From: Pelomonas sp937871895
Lineage (GTDB): Bacteria > Pseudomonadota > Gammaproteobacteria > Burkholderiales > Burkholderiaceae_C
NCBI RefSeq assembly: GCF_046348265.1
Contig: NZ_JAXMEO010000008.1
DNA: 64,000 nucleotides
Strand: one strand, 5' to 3'
Shown one piece after another: positions 14,501 through 21,810 of this stretch. The position numbers and the translations under genes were made by a program. The stretch's first letter is position 1. Each line of letters starts with the position of its first letter. The notes beneath the pieces were generated by a model, which did no database searches, was not told the DNA's origin, and saw only the letters and a program-made list of their open reading frames with translations.

Positions 14501-16504
14501 CTATCGAGGCACGCCGGCAGGTGCCTGCCCAGTGACTGGCCCTACCTGACGCTGCTGCAGGAGGCTTGCGACGGCATGGTTGCCGTTGCTCGTCGCGGCG
14601 TCAAGCAAGCGTGACGCGAGGCGCTCACTCAGGCTGGCGGCGAAGGGCGGGGTAAGGTGATGGTCATCGTAGAAGCGCAAGCGCCCGTCGTCGGCCACAG
14701 CGCAGACCGCGCCGGTGCAAAACGCGTCCGAAAGGTCGATGTGCAGCGCCTTGCTGTGCCCTGCCAGCGCGGCCGCCTGATAGCTGGCCACGTCGTCACG
14801 CCAAGGCTGGCGGTCGGCCGCTAGGAATTGACACACCTCGTTGATATCCCGGCCTCGCCACAGTGCGCGCGCTGCGCACGTCGGCACGTCTTGCGGAACG
14901 CGAGGCGTATCGCGCATCACCGCGACGGCCAATCCCTGCTTGCCCAGCCGGGACAAGATGCCGCCCAGGCCCTGCTCCCAGGCGGCCGCGCCGCCAACGC
15001 TGGTCGACAGATTGGCCAGCACGACGAGGTCGGGCTGCGCCTTCACGATCCGGTCGAACATGGCACTGCGCCATCGTGCGCACTCGGTGTACTCGCGGCG
15101 CAGCGCTTCGCTCCAGACCGGCATGTCCAGGCTGGGGCAGCTCGACTTGGTGAGCACCATGAGCCGCCAGCCCCGCTCGCGCGCCAACAGCTCGAACGCC
15201 GGGAACCAGTTCACTGCGTGAGAGTCGCCCCATAGCACCACCGTGCGTTCGCCATTCTTGGCGCCGAAGACACAGTCGGGAAGGTCTACCGCCTCCAAGC
15301 TGGCATGGCAGCCCACATCAACGGACGCCGGACGCTGCATGCGCTGCTGCGCGATGTCGCGCTGGACCGCGTCTGTGGCGCCTTGGCGGGGCAGCCCCGT
15401 GGCCCAGGCGAGAGCTGCTGTGAGCATCAGCGTCCCCGCGACCAGGCGCGCGGGCTGCCAGCCGCTAAGCCAGTGCGCACGAAACGGCTCCTCGATGCAC
15501 CGCCAGGAAATCCAGCCGGCCGCGATGCTGACGATCGCCAGCAGCCCCTGACCGGCAGCATCAGGCTGCGGCCAGATCACAGCCGAGAAGATCTGAACGG
15601 GCCAGTGCCACAGGTACACGGAGTAGGAACAGTTGCCAAGCCACACAAGCGGCCGACAGCCGAGCGCCCGCTGCAGCAGGCCGCGCTCTTCAGCCTGGGT
15701 GGCGATGACCAGCAGCCCCAGCGTACACAGGACGGGCAGCACGGCCCACAACCCAGGGAACTGCCGGCGCTCGTCCATGAGTAGTGTGATCGGCACCAGC
15801 GCGCTTATCGATAGCCAGCCCAGCGAAACCTGCCACCCCGGGCGCAATCGCCAAGCTCCAATCGCCAACGCGATGCCGGCCGCAAACTCCCACATACGAA
15901 ACGGCATGTTGAAGAAGGCCAGCGGCTGTCTCCACCAAGTGACTGCGCTGCAAGCAGCCAGCGACACCACCGCCACCGAGAGCGTCACCCACCACAGCCG
16001 CCGCGTGAAGTGCTGAGAGGCGCCGCTAAGGCAAAGCACCACCAGCCAGGGCCAGACCAGATAGAACTGCTCCTCCACGGCCAGTGACCAGAGGTGCAGA
16101 AACGGGCTGGCGGCGCCATGGCTGGCGAAATAGTCCGTTGCCCGGCCCGTGAACCACAGGTTGACGACGCACAACAGCACCGCACCCATCGCGGAAAAGA
16201 CCTCGCCCCATTCGTCGGGCGCCAGCAGCAGCAGGGTTGCGGCCGTGCTGGCCGTTAGCAGTGCCACGTTCGCCGGGAACAGCCGCCGAATGCGTCGCGC
16301 GTAGAACTCCCCGATCGCGATGTGGCCGCTGCGCAGACCCTCGCGCCACAGCTGGCCTCCGATCAGATAGCCGGAGATGACAAAAAAGATGTCAACACCG
16401 ACATAGCCGCCGGCGAAGCCTGGGGTACCCGCGTGGTTCAGCAAGACCAGCAGGATGGCGATCCCACGCAGGCCCTGGATGCCTGGAAAAAAGCCAGGCT
16501 TCAC
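14501..16504 (-). CDS. Membrane acyltransferase with C-terminal SGNH domain (OafA/YrhL type)
   Basis: A 667-residue inner-membrane protein. Residues 1-350 form the acyltransferase-3 domain with about ten transmembrane helices; GIQGLRGIAILLVLLNH and FYARRIRRLFPA are its hallmarks. The C-terminal half is a periplasmic SGNH hydrolase-like domain with GDSHAVNWF and a DDHHLT block. Such proteins O-acetylate lipopolysaccharide, exopolysaccharide or peptidoglycan; the acceptor here is unknown. I start it at GTG 16504, which overlaps the upstream stop (GTGA); ATG 16540 is possible but would overlap by 40 bp. It was probably co-transcribed with the hydrolase upstream and, originally, dusA downstream. 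Confidence 0.9.
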   Translation of the reverse strand: MKPGFFPGIQGLRGIAILLVLLNHAGTPGFAGGYVGVDIFFVISGYLIGGQLWREGLRSGHIAIGEFYARRIRRLFPANVALLTASTAATLLLLAPDEWGEVFSAMGAVLLCVVNLWFTGRATDYFASHGAASPFLHLWSLAVEEQFYLVWPWLVVLCLSGASQHFTRRLWWVTLSVAVVSLAACSAVTWWRQPLAFFNMPFRMWEFAAGIALAIGAWRLRPGWQVSLGWLSISALVPITLLMDERRQFPGLWAVLPVLCTLGLLVIATQAEERGLLQRALGCRPLVWLGNCSYSVYLWHWPVQIFSAVIWPQPDAAGQGLLAIVSIAAGWISWRCIEEPFRAHWLSGWQPARLVAGTLMLTAALAWATGLPRQGATDAVQRDIAQQRMQRPASVDVGCHASLEAVDLPDCVFGAKNGERTVVLWGDSHAVNWFPAFELLARERGWRLMVLTKSSCPSLDMPVWSEALRREYTECARWRSAMFDRIVKAQPDLVVLANLSTSVGGAAAWEQGLGGILSRLGKQGLAVAVMRDTPRVPQDVPTCAARALWRGRDINEVCQFLAADRQPWRDDVASYQAAALAGHSKALHIDLSDAFCTGAVCAVADDGRLRFYDDHHLTPPFAASLSERLASRLLDAATSNGNHAVASLLQQRQVGPVTGQAPAGVPR

Positions 16505-17616
16505 TGAAGGTCGCGCAGCGGATGTTCCTGCGGCGCCCAAGGGCTGCTGAGAAAGGCCTCAACCTCAGCCGCTTCCACGTCGGCCAATCGGGCGGGCTGC
16601 CAACGGGGCTGGTGGTCCTTGTCGATGGCCAGGGCGCGGATGCCCTCGATGGCGTCGCAGCGCTCGGGCGGGCGGGCGTGGAAGCAGTGGTGCATGGTGT
16701 CGCGCTCGGCGCGCATCTGCTGGGCCAGCGTGAGGCTGCGGGCACGGCGCAGACGCTCCAGGCTGACGGCCAGCAGCGTGGGGCACAGGCCCTGGAGTTG
16801 CTGAAGCGTGGCCTGGGCCCACTCATTGGGGTCGCTCTGCAGCGAGGCCATGATGGCTGCCACGCTGGGCTGGCCGAAATGGCGATCGATGCGCTCGAGC
16901 GCGGTGTCGGGGTTGGACGGCGGCGCCAGGTCGGCGCGCTCCATCACGGTGGCCACCACGTGCTCGGCGCTGGGCTGGTCGCCATGGCAGAGGGCCTCGA
17001 TGAGGCCGGGCATGTGCTGGCTTTGCACGTAGACATCGCCCAGGCCCCACTCGATGGCGTCGTCGCAGGCGATGGACGTGCCGGTGAGGGCCAGCCATTC
17101 ACCGATGTGGCCCGGGCATTGGCCGAGGAAGTAGCCGGCGCCAACGTCTGGGAAGAGGCCGATGCGCGTCTCGGGCATGGCCAGGCGCGAGTGCTCGGTC
17201 AGCACGCGCAGCTTGGCGCCCTGGCTGAGCCCCATGCCACCGCCCATCACAAAGCCTTCCATCAGCGCGAGCGTGGGCTTGGCGTAGGTGTGGATGAGGT
17301 GGTCGAGGCGGTACTCCTCGGTGAAGAAGGCATCGAGGTCAGGGTCGCCGCGCAGCGCAGCGCCGTGCATGAAGCGGATGTCACCCCCGGCACAGAAGAC
17401 CGGCCCCTTGCCCGGGCGCGGGGCGCCCAGCATCACCACGGCCTGCACGCGCGGGTCGGTGGCCCAGTGGCGCAGCAGCACGGTCATGTCGCGCACCATG
17501 GCCAGGGTCAGCGCATTGAGCGCCTCGGGCCGGTTCAAGGTGATGACGCCGAGGCAACCGTTGACGTGGGCCAGGATCTGGCCTTGCGAGCTCAGGGGCG
17601 GGATCAGGTCGTTCAT
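16501..17616 (-). CDS. Enoyl-CoA hydratase/isomerase family protein, 3-hydroxyisobutyryl-CoA hydrolase-like
   Basis: A 371-residue protein of the crotonase fold, longer than simple hydratases (about 260) and matching the HIBCH branch of valine degradation. Visible features are the oxyanion-hole segments (CAGGDIRFMH and GFVMGGGMGLS) and ETRIGLFPDVGAGYFL, with the Glu and Asp expected for CoA-thioester hydrolysis. It would release 3-hydroxyisobutyrate from its CoA ester. Six bp separate it from the EamA gene upstream, and a GTGA overlap joins it to the acyltransferase. Substrate specificity cannot be read from the sequence. Confidence 0.88.
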   Translation of the reverse strand: MNDLIPPLSSQGQILAHVNGCLGVITLNRPEALNALTLAMVRDMTVLLRHWATDPRVQAVVMLGAPRPGKGPVFCAGGDIRFMHGAALRGDPDLDAFFTEEYRLDHLIHTYAKPTLALMEGFVMGGGMGLSQGAKLRVLTEHSRLAMPETRIGLFPDVGAGYFLGQCPGHIGEWLALTGTSIACDDAIEWGLGDVYVQSQHMPGLIEALCHGDQPSAEHVVATVMERADLAPPSNPDTALERIDRHFGQPSVAAIMASLQSDPNEWAQATLQQLQGLCPTLLAVSLERLRRARSLTLAQQMRAERDTMHHCFHARPPERCDAIEGIRALAIDKDHQPRWQPARLADVEAAEVEAFLSSPWAPQEHPLRDLQ

Positions 17617-17622
17617 GGTGGG

Positions 17623-18510
17623 TCAGGCAACTGGCGCAGGCACGCGAGGGGCTAGCAGTTCGTTGATCGCAAGGGCCAGCAGCACAAGCGCTGCGCCCAT
17701 CAAGGCGGCCGGGCCCGGAGTTTCGCCGGCAAAGAGCCAGGCCCAAAGCACGCCGAGCAGAGTCTCCATCTGCCCGAGCAGCGCCACCTCGTGGGCCGGC
17801 AGGACGCGCATCAGGTGCACGACGAGCAGGCAGGGCACGGCCAGCTGAAAGAGCCCCAGGCTGCTGAGCCAGGCCAGGTCTTGCGCGTTGGCGCGCAGCG
17901 GCCACGCGAGCGGCAGCAGGCAGACGGCGCTGAGGGTCGCGCCCAAGAGCACGGCGGGCAGCATGTCAGCCCCCGTCCGCCCAGGGCTGCGCGCGGCCAC
18001 GGACTGCAGCAAACACCAGTTGGCGGCCGCGCCGAGCGGCACACACAGGGCCACCAACATGCCTTGCCAGCCCTGCCCCAACTGCGCTTGCTGCGCAAAC
18101 ATCCAGCCGATGCCGAGGCTGGCCAGCAGGATGGCGAACCAGGTGCGCGCCGCCAGGCGCTGGTGCAGGAAGCTGCGCGCGAACAGCGCCGTGAGCAAGG
18201 GCCCGAGCGACATGGTGACCAGCACATTGGCCACGCTCGTCATCGTCAAGGCGAGCATGAAGGCGCTGAACTGCAGCGCCCAGAACACGCCCGAGGCCCA
18301 GAGCGACCAGCCGCCCGAGCGCAGCGCTGTGAACAGCGCCCGCCCGCGCAGCCAAAGCAGTAGCGGCACCAGCGCCAGCGCCGTGAAGGCACTGCGCCAG
18401 AAGGTGACCTCAAAGCCCTGCGCCTGCTGAAGTTGCCGGCTGACGACGCCCGCGCTGCTCCAGAGCAGCGTGACGAGCAGCATCAGCCCGACCGCAGCGC
18501 GATGGCTCAT
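17623..18510 (-). CDS. EamA-family (DMT) exporter
   Basis: A 295-residue protein with about ten hydrophobic helices in two repeated EamA units of five, the usual drug/metabolite transporter layout. The N-terminal MLLVTLLWSSAGVVSRQLQ and the second-half LALFQ/VVHLMRVLPAHEVALLGQ regions are typical. Substrate unknown; family members export amino acids or metabolites. It lies 14 bp after typA and 6 bp before the hydrolase gene. Confidence 0.88.
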   Translation of the reverse strand: MSHRAAVGLMLLVTLLWSSAGVVSRQLQQAQGFEVTFWRSAFTALALVPLLLWLRGRALFTALRSGGWSLWASGVFWALQFSAFMLALTMTSVANVLVTMSLGPLLTALFARSFLHQRLAARTWFAILLASLGIGWMFAQQAQLGQGWQGMLVALCVPLGAAANWCLLQSVAARSPGRTGADMLPAVLLGATLSAVCLLPLAWPLRANAQDLAWLSSLGLFQLAVPCLLVVHLMRVLPAHEVALLGQMETLLGVLWAWLFAGETPGPAALMGAALVLLALAINELLAPRVPAPVA

Positions 18511-18524
18511 GCGGTGTCGCGGAC

Positions 18525-20360
18525 TTAGCTGCCCGAGCTCTCGCGCGCAGCGCGCTTGCGCTCGTTCTCGCTCAGGTGGCGCTTGCGCAGGCGCACGCTC
18601 TTGGGCGTGATCTCGACGAGTTCGTCGTCGTCGATGAAGTCCACGCCGTATTCCAGCGTCAGGTCGATGGGCGGCGTGATCTTGATCGCGTCTTCCTTGC
18701 CGGAGACGCGGAAGTTGGTCAGCTGCTTGGTGCGCGTGGCGTTGACGACGAGGTCGTTGTCGCGGCTGTGGATGCCGACGATCATGCCTTCGTAGACGGG
18801 GTCGTTGGGCTTGACGAACATGCGGCCACGGTCATCGAGCTTGCCGAGGGCGTAGGTGAAGATTTCGCCTGCGTCCATGGAGATCAGCACGCCGTTCTTG
18901 CGGCCACCGATCTCGCCCTTGTGGGCTTCGTAGCCGTCAAAGATCGACGAGATCAGGCCCGAGCCACGGGTCAGGTTCATGAACTCATTGGCGAAGCCGA
19001 TCAGGCCACGCGCCGGGATGCGGTACTCCAGGCGCACGCGGCCGTGGCCATCGGGTTCCATGTTGATCAGGTCGCCCTTGCGCAGACCCAGGGCCTGCAT
19101 GACGCCGCCTTGGTGGGTCTCTTCAACGTCGGCAGTCACCAGCTCCATGGGCTCGCTCTTGACGCCGTCGATGTCCTTGAACATCACGCGCGGCTTGGAG
19201 ACGGCCAGCTCATAACCCTCGCGGCGCATGTTCTCCAAGAGGATGGTCAGGTGCAGTTCGCCCCGGCCGCAGACCTCGAAGACGCCGTCTTCGCCGGTCT
19301 CGGACACGCGCAGGGCCACGTTGTGCTGCAGCTCCTTTTGCAGACGGTCCCAGATCTGGCGGCTGGTGACGTACTTGCCTTCGCGGCCGGCCAGCGGGCT
19401 GGTGTTGACGCAGAAGTTCATGGTCAGGGTCGGCTCGTCCACCTTGAGCATGGGCAGCGGCTGCGGGTTGGCCGGGTCGGTGACGGTGACGCCGATGCCG
19501 ATCTCCTCGATGCCGTTGATCAGCACGATGTTGCCGGGCCCGGCTTCGGTGACCTGCACGCGGTCCAGGCCGTGGAAGGTCAGCACCTGGTTGATGCGGC
19601 CATTGACGGCCTTGCCGTCGGGGCCTTCCATGACGGTGACCTGCATGCCCGGCTTGATGGTGCCCTGGCTGATGCGGCCCACGCCGATGCGGCCGACGAA
19701 GGTCGAGAAGTCCAGCGCCGAAATCTGCAGCTGCAGCGGGGCGGCCGGGTCGCCCTTTTGCGGCGGCACGTGCTTGAGGATGGTCTCGAACAGGGCCGAC
19801 ATGTCGGGGCCCCACTTCTCACCGGGTGCGCCTTCGGTCAGCGAGGTCCAGCCATTGATGCCGGAGGCGTAGACGACGGGGAAGTCGAGTTGCTCGTCGG
19901 TGGCGCCGAGCTTGTCGAAGAGGTCGAACGCGGCGTTGACCACGGCGTCGCACTTGGCACCGGGCTTGTCCACCTTGTTGACCACCACGATGGGGCGCAG
20001 GCCCAGGGCCAGGGCCTTCTTGGTGACGAAGCGCGTCTGGGGCATAGGGCCTTCCTGCGCATCGATCAGCAGCACCACGCCGTCCACCATCGAGAGCGCA
20101 CGCTCCACCTCACCGCCGAAGTCCGCGTGCCCGGGGGTGTCGACGATGTTGATGTGGGTGCCGCCCCAGGACACGGCGCAGTTCTTGGCCAGGATGGTGA
20201 TGCCGCGCTCGCGCTCGATGGCATTGCTGTCCATGACGGTGTCGACGACCTTCTCGTGGTCGGCGAAGGTGCCGCTCTGGCGCAGCAGTTGGTCCACCAT
20301 GGTGGTCTTGCCATGGTCAACGTGGGCAATGATGGCGATGTTGCGGATCGGGGTGCTCAT
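18525..20360 (-). CDS. typA: Ribosome-associated GTPase TypA/BipA
   Basis: A 611-residue translational GTPase. G1 is AHVDHGKTTMVDQLL at the N-terminus, followed by RERGITI (G2), DTPGHADFGGEVER (G3) and NKVDKPGA (G4). The remainder follows EF-G-like domains plus the BipA-specific C-terminal domain (GFANEFMNLTRGSGL). It assists 50S assembly and stress adaptation. Full length for the family. It sits 14 bp downstream of truB and is probably in the same transcript. Confidence 0.97.
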   Translation of the reverse strand: MSTPIRNIAIIAHVDHGKTTMVDQLLRQSGTFADHEKVVDTVMDSNAIERERGITILAKNCAVSWGGTHINIVDTPGHADFGGEVERALSMVDGVVLLIDAQEGPMPQTRFVTKKALALGLRPIVVVNKVDKPGAKCDAVVNAAFDLFDKLGATDEQLDFPVVYASGINGWTSLTEGAPGEKWGPDMSALFETILKHVPPQKGDPAAPLQLQISALDFSTFVGRIGVGRISQGTIKPGMQVTVMEGPDGKAVNGRINQVLTFHGLDRVQVTEAGPGNIVLINGIEEIGIGVTVTDPANPQPLPMLKVDEPTLTMNFCVNTSPLAGREGKYVTSRQIWDRLQKELQHNVALRVSETGEDGVFEVCGRGELHLTILLENMRREGYELAVSKPRVMFKDIDGVKSEPMELVTADVEETHQGGVMQALGLRKGDLINMEPDGHGRVRLEYRIPARGLIGFANEFMNLTRGSGLISSIFDGYEAHKGEIGGRKNGVLISMDAGEIFTYALGKLDDRGRMFVKPNDPVYEGMIVGIHSRDNDLVVNATRTKQLTNFRVSGKEDAIKITPPIDLTLEYGVDFIDDDELVEITPKSVRLRKRHLSENERKRAARESSGS

Positions 20361-20374
20361 GGGAGGACTTCTCT

Positions 20375-21367
20375 TCAGGATTCAGATTCGGGGGCGGCCA
20401 GCAGCGCGGCCACTTCGGGCGGCGTGAGCAGGCGGTCGGCAATCAACTCGCCGGCTGTGATGTGGGCGCTGCCCAGAAAGGCGCGCGGCTCGGGGCCATA
20501 GACGCGCACGGCGCCAGCGTCGGGCGCGGCCACACGGCGGCGCTGGCCGGACAGAAAGCGCGCTGCTTCCGCCGCGCTGAGGCGGATTTCGGGCTGCGCG
20601 GCCAACAGGCAATCGGGCGTCTGCAACAGGCTCGCGCGTGCGGCATCAGGCAAGGCCTCGATCTGCGCCAGCGTCACAGCGCCTTGCAGGCTCAGGACAC
20701 CGCTGCCGGTGCGGCGCAGCGCGCCCAGCGAGGCACCGCAACCCAGCCGCGTGCCGATGTCTTCGGCCAGGGTGCGGATGTAGGTGCCCTTGCTGCAGCG
20801 AACGTCGAGCGTCACGGTGGCAGCATGCATCTCGACGATGGCGATCTCGTGAATGGTCACGCGGCGCGGCTGGCGCTCGATCTCGACGCCTTGGCGGGCG
20901 TACTCGTACAGCGCCTTGCCCTCGTGCTTGAGCGCCGAGTGCATGGGCGGGATTTGCTCGATCTCACCCGTGAAGGCGGCGCAGGCGGCGGCGATCTGCT
21001 CGCGGGTGATGCCGTCGGCATCGCGGCGCTCCAGCACTTCGCCTTCGGCATCGCCGGTGCTGGTGCGGATGCCCAGCGCCAGGGTGGCGAGGTAGCGCTT
21101 GTCGGCTTCGAGGCTGAGCTGGCTGAACTTGGTGGCGGCGCCAAAGCACAGCGGCAGCAGGCCGGTGGCCAGCGGGTCCAGCGTGCCGGTGTGGCCGGCC
21201 TTCTCGGCGCGCAGCAACCACTTGGCCTTTTGCAACGCGTCGTTGCTGGAGAGGCCGAGTGGCTTGTCCAGCAGCAGCACGCCATGCAGCGCCCGGCGCT
21301 GGATGCGCGGGCGGCCGCTGCGCGTCAAAGCGACGGCAGGTGCGGCGGGGGCCAGCACCTCAGTCAT
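20375..21367 (-). CDS. truB: tRNA pseudouridine(55) synthase TruB
   Basis: A 330-residue enzyme forming pseudouridine 55 in the tRNA T-loop. HGVLLLDKPLGLSSNDALQ and GHTGTLDPLATGLLPLC contain the substrate-binding residues and catalytic Asp. A C-terminal PUA-like part (AARFLSGQRRR onward) is present. I start at ATG 21367, which overlaps the rbfA stop by 8 bp; five upstream codons are possible but lie inside rbfA. Conserved operon partner of rbfA and infB. Confidence 0.97.
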   Translation of the reverse strand: MTEVLAPAAPAVALTRSGRPRIQRRALHGVLLLDKPLGLSSNDALQKAKWLLRAEKAGHTGTLDPLATGLLPLCFGAATKFSQLSLEADKRYLATLALGIRTSTGDAEGEVLERRDADGITREQIAAACAAFTGEIEQIPPMHSALKHEGKALYEYARQGVEIERQPRRVTIHEIAIVEMHAATVTLDVRCSKGTYIRTLAEDIGTRLGCGASLGALRRTGSGVLSLQGAVTLAQIEALPDAARASLLQTPDCLLAAQPEIRLSAAEAARFLSGQRRRVAAPDAGAVRVYGPEPRAFLGSAHITAGELIADRLLTPPEVAALLAAPESES

Positions 21368-21740
21368 TGGGCTCCTCGGCATCCAGGGCGCGGGTCGAAT
21401 TGGCCTGGCTGATCAGGGCACTCATCTCGGCGGCCCGCTCGGTGGTGCGGTCGAACTGGAAATGCAGGCTCGGCACGGTGTGGATTTGCAGGCGTTTGAA
21501 GAGGCCATTGCGCAGGAAGCCGGCGGCTTCGTTCAGCGCCGTCTGCGTAGCGGCGGTGTCGCCCACCAGCACCGAGAAGAACACCTTGGCGTGCGCGTAG
21601 TCCGGCGTCACCTCCACGCTGGAGAGCGTGACCATCCCGATGCGCGGGTCCTTCAGCTCGCGGATCAGCTCGGCCAGATCGCGCTGGATCTGGTCGGCGA
21701 CGCGGAAGCTGCGGTTCGGGGTGGAGCGCTTGTGTCTCAT
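21360..21740 (-). CDS. rbfA: 30S ribosome-binding factor RbfA
   Basis: A 126-residue small-subunit assembly factor with a KH-type fold. RVADQIQRDLAELIRELKDPR and PDYAHAKVFFSVLV are characteristic. It lies between infB (with an intervening hairpin) and truB (8-bp overlap). Full length. Confidence 0.96.
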   Translation of the reverse strand: MRHKRSTPNRSFRVADQIQRDLAELIRELKDPRIGMVTLSSVEVTPDYAHAKVFFSVLVGDTAATQTALNEAAGFLRNGLFKRLQIHTVPSLHFQFDRTTERAAEMSALISQANSTRALDAEEPND

Positions 21741-21762
21741 GGGGCGTGGGTCTCAAAGAACA

Positions 21763-21791
21763 AACCCCGCCCCCTCGATGAGGGCGGGGTT
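21763..21791 (-). terminator. Hairpin between infB and rbfA
   Basis: A perfect 10-bp GC-rich stem (AACCCCGCCC, 21763-21772, with its complement at 21782-21791). On the minus strand it is followed by a broken T-run (TTTGTTCTTT). It lies 20 bp after the infB stop, so it may attenuate transcription into rbfA-truB-typA rather than end it. Confidence 0.7.
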
Positions 21792-21810
21792 GTGTTGAGG
21801 GTGGGCGGCG

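Noticed and set aside
18576..20501. Long plus-strand frame opposite typA
   Set aside because: Antisense shadow; no recognisable protein motifs.
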